Of a DNA stretch of 64,000 nucleotides, positions 46,509 to 54,360 are shown in pieces. Numbering within the stretch: the first letter of the stretch is position 1; each line of letters begins with the position of its first letter. The notes beneath the pieces were generated by a model, which saw only the letters and a program-made list of their open reading frames with translations, was not told where the DNA came from and did not search any database. A program made the position numbers and the translations under genes. The DNA comes from Thermosipho sp. (in: thermotogales) (GTDB lineage: Bacteria; Thermotogota; Thermotogae; Thermotogales; Fervidobacteriaceae): the NCBI GenBank assembly GCA_017656345.1, contig JACDNZ010000001.1:118000-181999 (forward strand). Direction: 5' to 3'.

Positions 46509-48158
46509 CTATAATTCCTCTTTTAAACGATTTGCAAGCTTTTTTCCAATCAATTTTTCCAATTCATCTATAGGGGCATTTCGAATATTTTCAATTGAAC
46601 CATATGTTTTCAGTAATAGTTTCTTTCTTTTTGGCCCAATACCCGGTATTTCGTCTAAAATTTTTGTTCTATAATTTTTCAAATAAAGTTTACCACTGAA
46701 TTTATTTGCTACTCTATGAGTTTCATCTCTAATTTGTACAAGAGCTCGCAACACTGGGTGATCATAAGGTAATGTAATTACTTTGTCTGGTGTAATTATA
46801 GTTTCAGCTTCTTTAGCAAGGCCAACAACGTTAGTGTTTAAATTCATTTCTTTCAAGGCTTCTAATGCAGAATTTACCTGACCTTTACCGCCATCGACAA
46901 AAATCAAATCTGGTAAAGGATGTTTTGAATATCTTTTTAGAATCAGTTGTTTTATGCTCTCATAATCGTTTAAAATATTTCCCAATTTATATCTTCTATA
47001 TAATTCTTTTCTGGGTTTTCCATTTTCAAATACTATTAAAGATGCAACAGTATATTTGCCACTTCTATGTGAAATATCGGTGCCTTCAATTATTCGTGGA
47101 ATTTTTGAAAGATTCAGAATTTCTTTCATTTGTTTTAATACTTCAATGTTTAATTTTATCTTATTAAGTGCATCCAATAAATTTTCCTCAGCTATTTTTA
47201 ATATGTTTTGGTCATTATTATCTTTTGGAGTAGAAATTGGAACTTCGAAGTCAATTTTAACATTGTTTTTAGTGACAATTCTCTCAGGTAGTTCACTTTT
47301 TAACCCGAAATAAAATTGATAAAGGAATTCTTCAAATTCAATTTCAGCCTCATAAATCAATTTTGATAATAAGATTCCACCTCTTACTTTTAATATTAGG
47401 TAATTGTTATCCTCAAAAACAATATAATCAACCTTACGTTTATCAGAAAGTATAACACCCTGTGAACCAATTAATTTTTCGAACGACATAAGTAAATCTC
47501 TATACTTAATTGCATTTTCGAAATCCAGCATTTTGGAATGATAATTCATTTTTGTCTCAATATATTGCTTTATAAATTCAAAATCACCCTTCAAAACACT
47601 TTTTAATTTATTAATTGATTCAGAGTATTCATCAATATTTAACTTTTGAATACATGGAGCTAAACAATAACCAAGATGATAGAACATACATGGTTTCTTA
47701 ATTTTTGAAAGATCTTTTTTGCATGTTCTAAACTTCAATGTTTTTTGTAAAATTTCTACTAAAAGTTTTGTGAATTTGATATTTGTATATGGTCCAAAGT
47801 AAATTCCATCTTTTTTTCTGTTTCGTGTTACTTCAACATATGGATAATTATCATCAGAAATTCTAATATAAGGGTAAAATTCATTTCCTTTAAGCATAAC
47901 GTTATATTTTGGCTTGTGTTTGTATATCAACGACGCTTCAAGAAGCAGCGCTTCTTTTTCATTAGTAACTATAATGGTTTCCAAGTTATTTGCTTCATTA
48001 ATTATTAACTGGCTTTTTTCTTCCCGAAATGCAAAATGGGAAGTCAGACGTTTTTTTAAGTTTTTTGCTTTTCCAATATAAATGATCTCATTGTTTTTTT
48101 TGAATAAATAAACACCGGGCTTACTGGAAATGTGATTCAAAATTGTTTTTTTAAGCAT
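46509..48158 (-). CDS. uvrC: Excinuclease ABC subunit C
   Basis: A 549-residue nucleotide-excision-repair nuclease. The GIY-YIG domain is at the N-terminus (SSKPGVYLFKK, IYIGKAKNLKKRL), then a Cys-containing region (CxxC-type LCKPCM is not full: CKK…CMFYHLGYCLAPC), a UvrBC-like motif (about 205-240), the RNase H-like C-terminal endonuclease domain (EGTDISHRSG, VDGGKGQV, ADETHRVANKF-like RDETHRVA) and helix-hairpin-helix motifs at the end (EIPGIGPKRK). It cuts DNA on both sides of a lesion. Start ATG with GGTGA upstream. Confidence 0.95.
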   Translation of the reverse strand: MLKKTILNHISSKPGVYLFKKNNEIIYIGKAKNLKKRLTSHFAFREEKSQLIINEANNLETIIVTNEKEALLLEASLIYKHKPKYNVMLKGNEFYPYIRISDDNYPYVEVTRNRKKDGIYFGPYTNIKFTKLLVEILQKTLKFRTCKKDLSKIKKPCMFYHLGYCLAPCIQKLNIDEYSESINKLKSVLKGDFEFIKQYIETKMNYHSKMLDFENAIKYRDLLMSFEKLIGSQGVILSDKRKVDYIVFEDNNYLILKVRGGILLSKLIYEAEIEFEEFLYQFYFGLKSELPERIVTKNNVKIDFEVPISTPKDNNDQNILKIAEENLLDALNKIKLNIEVLKQMKEILNLSKIPRIIEGTDISHRSGKYTVASLIVFENGKPRKELYRRYKLGNILNDYESIKQLILKRYSKHPLPDLIFVDGGKGQVNSALEALKEMNLNTNVVGLAKEAETIITPDKVITLPYDHPVLRALVQIRDETHRVANKFSGKLYLKNYRTKILDEIPGIGPKRKKLLLKTYGSIENIRNAPIDELEKLIGKKLANRLKEEL

Positions 48159-48184
48159 GTTTTCACCAAAATAAATAAAAATGA

Positions 48185-48198
48185 GGGGAATCTTCCCC
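48185..48198 (-). terminator. Weak terminator before uvrC
   Basis: GGGGAA and TTCCCC flank a 2-base centre, so the real loop must be 4 bases. On the minus strand it is followed by TCATTTTTATTTATTTT. It lies between the membrane-protein gene and uvrC. Confidence 0.4.
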
Positions 48199-48220
48199 CC
48201 AAAAGTTTATCTAATAAATA

Positions 48221-48661
48221 TTATTTTATGTTTCTGTTTTTAATACCAATGAATAATGTTAATATAAAAGCCCATGAAATGGAGAAAAATGGTATCAAAG
48301 CAGCATTTTTAACCATGAAAAAGTCAACTATTAGTAATAATATAAATATCAATGAAAAAGCTATAGCAGTTCTCATTCCTTCACGAACTTTAAGATTTGA
48401 GAATAATCTCAATTCAATTGTAGAGTAAATTGCAATTAATGCATAGATTATTGGAGATAATGATATTCCCAATTGAGAGATAAATTTCACAAAGCCACCT
48501 GACAAGAAAAATGATAATGAGATAATGAAAAATACCCATGATGCAACACTAGCAATTCCAAATGTTGACTTTCCTTGTTGTAATATTGCTAAAAATATTA
48601 CTGCCCCCAACACAATATTAACTATAAACATTAAAGTTGAGTATGCTGTAACTGTAAGCAT
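48221..48661 (-). CDS. Unknown integral membrane protein
   Basis: A 146-residue protein with about five predicted membrane segments (near 5-25, 35-58, 65-85, 100-120 and 124-142) and very short loops. ATG 48661 starts 1 base after the gcvH stop and has GAAGGTG upstream inside gcvH. I do not recognise the family. Translational coupling to gcvH is likely, but a functional link is not implied. Confidence 0.6.
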   Translation of the reverse strand: MLTVTAYSTLMFIVNIVLGAVIFLAILQQGKSTFGIASVASWVFFIISLSFFLSGGFVKFISQLGISLSPIIYALIAIYSTIELRLFSNLKVREGMRTAIAFSLIFILLLIVDFFMVKNAALIPFFSISWAFILTLFIGIKNRNIK

Positions 48662-48662
48662 G

Positions 48663-49031
48663 CTATGCACCTTCATTTTCTAAAAATTCTTTATATTCAT
48701 CTTCTGTAAGCAATTCTTTTAATTCTTCAGGGTTTGAAAATTCTAGTTTTACCAGCCAACCGTTTCCTTCAGCATCTTCATTTACTAGTTCTGGAGAAGC
48801 ATCAAGTTCAGAATTTACTTCAACTACTTTGCCCGAGACAGGAGCATATACATCTGTTGCAGCTTTAACACTTTCAATGGCGAGTAGTACTTCTCCTTTT
48901 TTGACTTCTTTTCCAACTTCTGGCAAATCAACATACACAATATCACCCAGCTCTTCTTGAGCGTGATTTGTAATCCCAATTAATCCTGTTTCGGTGTCTA
49001 CCCATTCGTGAGTTTTTGTGTATTTCTTCAT
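48663..49031 (-). CDS. gcvH: Glycine cleavage system H protein
   Basis: A 122-residue lipoyl carrier. The lipoylated Lys is Lys-56 in ESVKAATD, with HEWVD near residue 8 and GNGWLVKLE near the end as family markers. H protein shuttles the aminomethyl group between P, T and L proteins, none of which is encoded here. TAAGGAGGGG precedes the ATG. Confidence 0.95.
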   Translation of the reverse strand: MKKYTKTHEWVDTETGLIGITNHAQEELGDIVYVDLPEVGKEVKKGEVLLAIESVKAATDVYAPVSGKVVEVNSELDASPELVNEDAEGNGWLVKLEFSNPEELKELLTEDEYKEFLENEGA

Positions 49032-49065
49032 TTAAACCCCTCCTTATTAGATATAAGCTATTTAT

Positions 49066-49093
49066 ATTTTAACATAAAAATACTCTATTTCAA
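49066..49093 (-). promoter_or_regulatory. Promoter of gcvH
   Basis: On the minus strand TTGAAA (49088-49093) and TAAAAT (49066-49071) are 16 bp apart, about 35 bp before the gcvH ATG. Confidence 0.55.
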
Positions 49094-49118
49094 GAAAGCT
49101 AATTATTATTGTAATTAT

Positions 49119-51062
49119 TTAAAAAATTAAATTTCCAATAGAAACAATTATGAATGAAGAAATATATGCAACGGATAAGCTATATATTACTGAGAAAACT
49201 ACCCATTTCCAACTACCTGTTTCGGATTTAATTGCTGCAAGCGTTGCAAAACAGGGAATGTACATGAGTACAAAAATCAAGAAAGCATATGCTGAAACTG
49301 GTGTTAAAGAATTTGATAGTGCGAGTTTAGCTGTAGTAAAATCTTGTTCTGCAAATCCATATAACATTGAAAAAGTTGAAACAATTACTTCTTTAGCAAC
49401 TCCGCCAAAAAACAGCGCGGTGCCAACTTGCCAATTGAAACCTAGTGGTTTGATAATTGGTTCAATTAACTTTCCAAGATATGCAGCATAACTTGTTTCT
49501 ATTTCTCCATGTGATGGGAAGTATGATACAAACCATATGACAATACTTGCCATGAAAATAATTGTTCCGGCTTTTTTAATGAAATGACTTCCTTTGTTCC
49601 ACATATATATCATTAAATTTCTAAAAGTCGGAATTCTGTATCTTGGTAATTCCATAACTAAAGGAACGTCTTCTCCTTTAAAGAATATTTTGTTGACAAA
49701 ATAAGCTGTAAATGCAGTTATTAGTATACTAATAATATAAATAGAAAATAATACTATTGCCTTATTATTTGGGAAAAAAATGCTTGTGATCATGATATAA
49801 ACAGGAAGTCTTGCACTACACGAAATAAACGGAGAAGCTAAAATTGTTCCAATTCTTTCTTTTTCATCGGGTAGACCTCTAGTGCTCATTACTGAGGATA
49901 CATTACATCCAAAACCTAGTAATAGAGATATAAAAGCACGGCCTGAGAGTTTCATTTTATACATTAATCTATCAATAACAAATGCGGCTCTCGGAAGGTA
50001 TCCTGATTCTTCGAGTATTCCCAGAGCAAAGAATAATGCAAATATATTTGGAATAAAAACGAGAACAGCTCCAACACCTGAGATTATTCCATCTGAAATT
50101 AGAGTTATGAATATGTTATTACCAAAAGAATTAACATACTCACTGAGTGATGATAATAGGCCATCCAAAAAATCAGAAAGAGGTTGAACAATTTCAAATG
50201 TGAATTTGAAAACAAGATACATTATAAATATTAAAATAGGAATTCCAAGAAATTTGTGAGTAAGTATATGGTCAATTTTGTCATTGATCGTTCTTTGAAT
50301 ATTGAGTGATTTACCTGAGTAAGCCTCTTTTATAGCATTTGCAACGTGTGAATAACGGATTGTTGGAATATTTTGTTGAGTTTCTTCAAGCATTTTAGGC
50401 TCGATTTCTATATATTCATGAAGTTTATCGTTAAATTCTTTATCACCTTCTAAAAATTTAATAGCGACGTATCTTTTGTTTGAAAAGAGGTCATCGGGAA
50501 TTTTATTTTCAATTTCAGAAATTAAGTTTTCATATTTTTCATAGTCAAATATAACCTTTTTGTTATATTTTCCTTTAGCAACGTCGACAATTAAATCTTT
50601 CAGTTCGTTAATTCCTTCACCAGTTTTCGCTGAAGTAAAAACCACAGGAATACCAAAATGTTTTTGAAGTTCAAATTTATCAATTTTTATTCCCAGTTTT
50701 TTTGCTTCATCGATAGAATTCATGGCAAGAATAACATTAGAAGTTAATTCAAGAGTTTCAATTAAAAGGTAAAAACTTTGTTCAGGATTAATAGAATCAG
50801 CAATTACAACTGTAACATTTGGTGGGGCATAGAATAGGAAGTTTTTTGTTACAGTTTCATCGACAGATTGCGAGGAAAATGAATAAGTTCCAGGAAGATC
50901 AATAATATGTAATGTTTCATTTTTCCAGGTTGTTGCACCTTCGACTTTAGTAACAGTTACTCCAGGCCAGTTTGCAACATATTGTCTTGCACCAACTAAT
51001 CTGTTGAAAACACTGGTTTTTCCTACATTAGGATTTCCAACGAGTGCAACAGAAATTACCAT
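49119..51062 (-). CDS. feoB: Ferrous iron transport protein B
   Basis: A 647-residue Fe(II) permease with a cytoplasmic GTPase domain (G1 GNPNVGKTS at 9-17, G3 DLPGTYS, G4 NSID near 110, an unusual form of NxxD) and a membrane domain from about residue 260 with two Gate motifs, including CNVSSVMSTRG and PCFATLAAI. It imports ferrous iron. GGAGGATTT lies before the ATG, which follows feoA by 1 base. No FeoC is present. Confidence 0.95.
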   Translation of the reverse strand: MVISVALVGNPNVGKTSVFNRLVGARQYVANWPGVTVTKVEGATTWKNETLHIIDLPGTYSFSSQSVDETVTKNFLFYAPPNVTVVIADSINPEQSFYLLIETLELTSNVILAMNSIDEAKKLGIKIDKFELQKHFGIPVVFTSAKTGEGINELKDLIVDVAKGKYNKKVIFDYEKYENLISEIENKIPDDLFSNKRYVAIKFLEGDKEFNDKLHEYIEIEPKMLEETQQNIPTIRYSHVANAIKEAYSGKSLNIQRTINDKIDHILTHKFLGIPILIFIMYLVFKFTFEIVQPLSDFLDGLLSSLSEYVNSFGNNIFITLISDGIISGVGAVLVFIPNIFALFFALGILEESGYLPRAAFVIDRLMYKMKLSGRAFISLLLGFGCNVSSVMSTRGLPDEKERIGTILASPFISCSARLPVYIMITSIFFPNNKAIVLFSIYIISILITAFTAYFVNKIFFKGEDVPLVMELPRYRIPTFRNLMIYMWNKGSHFIKKAGTIIFMASIVIWFVSYFPSHGEIETSYAAYLGKLIEPIIKPLGFNWQVGTALFFGGVAKEVIVSTFSMLYGFAEQDFTTAKLALSNSLTPVSAYAFLIFVLMYIPCFATLAAIKSETGSWKWVVFSVIYSLSVAYISSFIIVSIGNLIF

Positions 51063-51063
51063 A

Positions 51064-51498
51064 TTAAATCCTCCTAAGTATAATTTTTTCTTTCATACCA
51101 TGGCCTAATGAAATGTGTTTATTATTTTTAATAATATACAAAGAATTATTAAGAATTTTAACTTTTGTACCAATGGAGAGCCCAAGATTACGCATTTTCA
51201 TTAGAAAGCGTGAACCACCTATAAAATTGGAAATAATGTATTCACCATCAGGTGCAAGTGTTAAAGGAATATATTCTTCGAGAAGTTCTACCTCAATTTG
51301 TGAGGCTTCGGAATTTCTCAAAGTAATTAATTTATTAAAAACCCTGTATACGCGAGGATCACCCATTGGGGAAGAATTCACAACTTCAACAATGGAATTT
51401 GGAATTAATCCAATTCCTAAAAGTCGCTGCTTGATGGGAGTATCTAGAATATTTTTAATTTTGATTTTTATTCCGATTGGTACTTTATCTAAAGTCAT
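51064..51498 (-). CDS. feoA: FeoA with two tandem FeoA domains
   Basis: A 144-residue protein made of two SH3-like FeoA domains (about 1-70 and 75-144). Each has a GI/GL-type core (LLGIGLIPNSIVEVV and MRNLGLSIGTKVKIL) and a closing strand. Typical FeoA is a single domain of about 75. FeoA modulates FeoB. I start at the ATG at 51498 with AAGGAGGTAGCT upstream; an upstream ATG at 51528 has none. It heads the feo operon. Confidence 0.88.
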   Translation of the reverse strand: MTLDKVPIGIKIKIKNILDTPIKQRLLGIGLIPNSIVEVVNSSPMGDPRVYRVFNKLITLRNSEASQIEVELLEEYIPLTLAPDGEYIISNFIGGSRFLMKMRNLGLSIGTKVKILNNSLYIIKNNKHISLGHGMKEKIILRRI

Positions 51499-51511
51499 AG
51501 CTACCTCCTTT

Positions 51512-51528
51512 TTGAAAATAATTCTCAA
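51512..51528 (-). promoter_or_regulatory. Fur-box-like inverted repeat before feoA
   Basis: The minus strand reads TTGAGAATTATTTTCAA. Its core TGAGAATTATTTTCA matches the 7-1-7 Fur box TGATAATnATTATCA at 12 of 14 positions. It lies between the -10 and the feoA ribosome site, where a repressor would block transcription. Confidence 0.6.
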
Positions 51529-51532
51529 TAAA

Positions 51533-51560
51533 ATTATATCATTAAATGATAATTGGTCAA
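51533..51560 (-). promoter_or_regulatory. feoAB promoter overlapping a perfect palindrome
   Basis: TTGACC (51555-51560) and TATAAT (51533-51538) on the minus strand are 16 bp apart. The spacer holds the perfect 15-base palindrome TATCATTAAATGATA (51537-51551). A repressor bound there would cover the polymerase site. Confidence 0.65.
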
Positions 51561-51859
51561 CAAAAAATGAAATATATTGAGATATAGAAAAATTTTAGGT
51601 TACTAAATAAAGGAAATTTAATAAAAAACAAAGTGCTAATATATTATGAGATGTTTGTTCAACGCTAGTAATATCATCCAACACAACAAAACCATTCACA
51701 TAGCATTAAGGGATGAAAATTTAACACTGACCAGATTTTATTGATGGTCATATACTTTAAATTTTTGAATACTTTTTAGGTAATTTTGGTAGAATATATT
51801 TACAACTAATTTTTTATTTTTTGGTTTTTTCAAATTTTTATATAAGAGGGGTGTGAAAA
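51561..51859. other. Intergenic region with promoter and repeat relic
   Basis: No gene is visible in these 300 bp. It holds a promoter-like pair for the methyltransferase (TTGAAT at 51765-51770 and TAGAAT at 51790-51795, 19 bp apart) and, at about 51650-51690, a block resembling the promoter and leader of the winged-helix gene near 53450-53495: a 13-base identical stretch (ATGTTTGTTCAAC) and then ATATCATCC. Confidence 0.5.
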
Positions 51860-52558
51860 ATGGAGAAGAATTTAAGATTAAATTATGATAAATTAGCATT
51901 ACATTACGAAAAAGAAGTAGATGAAAAACCTTTTAATGCATATTATGAAAGACCTGCCATGATTAAAGCAATAGGAAAAGTTAGAGGCTTGACTGTTTTG
52001 GATGCTGGTTGCGGTGCAGGTTTTTATACTAAATGGTTAGCTGATAACGGTGCAAAAGAAGTAATTGGGATAGATTTTTCTAAAAATATGATTGAAGCTG
52101 CTAAGAGAAGAGCAGGGAATAAAGCAAAAATTATTGAAACAGATTTAAATAAGAAATTACCATTTGAAAATAATTACTTCGACATGATTATTTCTTCACT
52201 AACATTACATTATGTTAGAAATATTGCCACAACATTGAAAGAATTTAATAGGGTGTTAAAACAAAACGGGAAATTGATATTTTCGATACATCATCCTCTG
52301 ATGACATATCTTCATTTTCAAATTGAAAATTATTTTGATGAAGTATTACTGGAAGATAAAATAAATAAAATTCCGGTGTATTTTTATCATCGGTCTTTTA
52401 CAACAATTTTCAAAGCGTTGAACGAAAATGGATTTCTTGTGGAGGATCTGTTAGAACCAAAACCAACTGAAAAATTTAAAGAATATGATAGAGAAAATTA
52501 TATAAAATTGAATAAAAAACCTCATTTTTTAATTATAAAGACATTGAAGTATGATTAG
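51860..52558 (+). CDS. Class I SAM-dependent methyltransferase (UbiE-like fold)
   Basis: A 232-residue methyltransferase. SAM motif I VLDAGCGAGFYTKWL (about 48-62), VIGIDFSKNMIE (about 71-82), and the late motifs DMIISSLTLHYV and FNRVLKQNGKLIFSIHHP are of the Methyltransf_11/25 type. It acts on a small molecule or lipid; the acceptor cannot be named. GAGGGGTGT precedes the ATG, with a separate promoter. It stands alone between convergent genes. Confidence 0.85.
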   Translation: MEKNLRLNYDKLALHYEKEVDEKPFNAYYERPAMIKAIGKVRGLTVLDAGCGAGFYTKWLADNGAKEVIGIDFSKNMIEAAKRRAGNKAKIIETDLNKKLPFENNYFDMIISSLTLHYVRNIATTLKEFNRVLKQNGKLIFSIHHPLMTYLHFQIENYFDEVLLEDKINKIPVYFYHRSFTTIFKALNENGFLVEDLLEPKPTEKFKEYDRENYIKLNKKPHFLIIKTLKYD

Positions 52559-52586
52559 AAAATTAATTTCGATGCAAAAATAAAGT

Positions 52587-52610
52587 TGAAAAACTACTTA
52601 TAGTTTTTCA
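52587..52610. terminator. AT-rich hairpin between converging genes
   Basis: TGAAAAACTA (52587-52596) and TAGTTTTTCA (52601-52610) are perfect inverted repeats around CTTA. It is AT-rich and its T run is part of the stem, so terminator strength is uncertain. Confidence 0.5.
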
Positions 52611-52639
52611 CAAATACAAATTGTTTCATTTTTTATATG

Positions 52640-52873
52640 TTATTTTTCATTTTTTCGGCGTACTCTTATGAATTTTTTCATATCGGCAACCCAATCTGCC
52701 GTTTCTGGTTCCGTTTCAGGATCAAATCCAAATTCCTCTATAAACCACTTTTTTGCACGTTCATATTCTTCTAAATTAAGCGGTATCCAATTACCAAACA
52801 ACCCTTCATCACCATATTTGCGGTGGTGTTGTATAACTTTGAGAACATATTTTTCGTATTCTTTTTCTGTCAT
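52640..52873 (-). CDS. Small acidic/basic protein of unknown function
   Basis: A 77-residue soluble, charged protein rich in Trp, Tyr and Glu (RAKKWFIEEFGFDPETEP near the middle, quoted by its ends RAKKW and PETEP), with a basic end. No family recognised. AGGGGGAGGG lies before the ATG. A 9-bp inverted repeat (52922-52943) sits about 50-70 bp upstream and may control it. Confidence 0.6.
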   Translation of the reverse strand: MTEKEYEKYVLKVIQHHRKYGDEGLFGNWIPLNLEEYERAKKWFIEEFGFDPETEPETADWVADMKKFIRVRRKNEK

Positions 52874-52921
52874 TTTCCCTCCCCCTTAATTAAAGAATTT
52901 AATCGGAGTAAAAATAAAATA

Positions 52922-52947
52922 CAATATAATAACTATTATATTGCATG
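52922..52947. promoter_or_regulatory. Palindromic element, copy 1
   Basis: CAATATAAT (52922-52930) and ATTATATTG (52935-52943) are perfect inverted repeats around AACT, followed by CATG. A near-identical element occurs at 62992-63020. On the minus strand it lies between the winged-helix gene and the small gene, with TATAAT sequences within it. Possible operator or promoter. Confidence 0.55.
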
Positions 52948-52979
52948 TGATCAGATTAAGAAAAAATCTTTGATAAATT

Positions 52980-53441
52980 CTATGTTTCATCATCAAACAG
53001 CTTAAGTTGATCCTTATGAAATTTTTCTTTTCGTGATTTTAATCTTTTGATTACTGAAACAAATACTTTAGATTCCTCATCGAAAATAATGTCATCAAAG
53101 ATATCAGAATCTTCTGGGGCTATAAAAATAAATTCGCCATTTACAAATTTCGGGACGTTTACTAAGTATTTTTGGCCATATCCTTTGCGATTTTTCCTTT
53201 CAACAGGAACAATCGCATTGACCTCCATTAATGCTTTTGCTGCAAGTTCAATGGTTCCATATTTTACCTGAAAATAGTCTGCAAGCTCTCTAAATGAAAC
53301 CCATGGGGTTATTTTCCTGCCAGTTGCAAGTGAAAGGCTGTATAAATAAAGATATAATCTTCCCGCATTAGCCGGGCGAACTTTCATTGCAAATTGTAGT
53401 ACTGGCATTGGAATAATTACAAATCTTGACTTAACTACCAT
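52980..53441 (-). CDS. Winged-helix DNA-binding protein of unknown role
   Basis: A 153-residue protein. Residues about 20-95 look like a winged helix-turn-helix: WVSFRELADYFQVKYGTIELAAKAL (recognition region, quoted by ends WVSFREL and ELAAKAL), then VPVERKNRKGYGQKYLVNVP as the wing. The tail is acidic then basic. This resembles replication-initiator or MarR-like DNA-binding modules but no close family is recognised. ATG 53441 has GGGGTGA upstream. The promoter region contains TATAAT at about 53475-53480 (minus). Confidence 0.65.
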   Translation of the reverse strand: MVVKSRFVIIPMPVLQFAMKVRPANAGRLYLYLYSLSLATGRKITPWVSFRELADYFQVKYGTIELAAKALMEVNAIVPVERKNRKGYGQKYLVNVPKFVNGEFIFIAPEDSDIFDDIIFDEESKVFVSVIKRLKSRKEKFHKDQLKLFDDET

Positions 53442-53515
53442 CACATCACCCCTATTATGTTTGTTCAACAGTTTATTATATCATCCCAAAACAAAAAACA
53501 CAAATAACAAAAAAA

Positions 53516-54202
53516 TTAAAGAACCGCATAATATCTATCCATATCAGCAAAATGTGTATATTTTAAATTATTAAAATCAAGTGTTATACAAAAATCACAG
53601 GTTATTTCTTGTAATGTATTGATTATCCTATTTCTTTTTAAATCGTCATATTCCATTGGCAAATAGTATCCAAGTGTAACATGTGGTATGTAAAAACTCC
53701 TTTGTTCAATTAATTCGTCAAATTTCTTTCTTGTTTCCAAAATTTTCATTAAATCTTCTTCGTTTTCGGGGGTAAACATTATTCCTATAGCAGAGCCGCC
53801 ATTATATAAACTTATACTTTTCATTCTAATCTTTGTGCTTCTATCTATTCCTTCCAGAACTTTTTTAACTTTTTTTTCGTTATTTTTAATACATTTTTCA
53901 ATATCATTTGTTATATTATAATTACAAAGGTCATGTAATGTCATATGAAAATATTTTTCACTTAACTTATTAGCCAGTATATCTCCTATTTTTTCATATA
54001 ATTCATTTTGGATTTCAATTATTTTTCTCTTGTCTTCATCACTAAGGAAAAATACTATTGTATCACCTTTAAATTCTTTGTACGTCCCATTTTTATCTAC
54101 TTTTTTAAATAGCTCGGTCTTCGGATTCCAGCTCCTTTTTAACATTTCTAATGAATTATTTCTTATCTTGTATAATGCAGCTACATATTCATCTAAAAAC
54201 AT
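53516..54202 (-). CDS. 2H phosphoesterase (LigT/2'-5' RNA ligase-like)
   Basis: A 228-residue protein with two HxTx motifs, HMTLHDL (about 86-92) and HVTLGYY (about 174-180), the two catalytic His/Thr pairs of the 2H phosphoesterase superfamily. They act on cyclic phosphodiesters such as 2',3'-cyclic ends or nucleotide messengers. The spacing of about 88 residues is near the family norm. Substrate unknown. It stands alone on its strand. AGGAGGTA lies before the ATG. Confidence 0.75.
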   Translation of the reverse strand: MFLDEYVAALYKIRNNSLEMLKRSWNPKTELFKKVDKNGTYKEFKGDTIVFFLSDEDKRKIIEIQNELYEKIGDILANKLSEKYFHMTLHDLCNYNITNDIEKCIKNNEKKVKKVLEGIDRSTKIRMKSISLYNGGSAIGIMFTPENEEDLMKILETRKKFDELIEQRSFYIPHVTLGYYLPMEYDDLKRNRIINTLQEITCDFCITLDFNNLKYTHFADMDRYYAVL

Positions 54203-54360
54203 AATTATACCTCCTCGAAAGTTATTTTCATTTAATTCAACTTAATGAAGATTATTTTCAGTTTTTTGGCATTTACGGAATTTTATTTACTTAATATCAT
54301 TATGTTATTATTTCATTGGTATTATTATACACTATATCACACTAAAGGGGAGGTGTTTAT

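Noticed and set aside
51113..51580. 155-codon + strand frame opposite feoA
   Set aside because: Shadow of the FeoA reading frame; it runs through the feo promoter and has no ribosome site.
51600..51760. CRISPR array or direct repeats
   Set aside because: Only one partial match to another region was found; no regularly spaced repeats.
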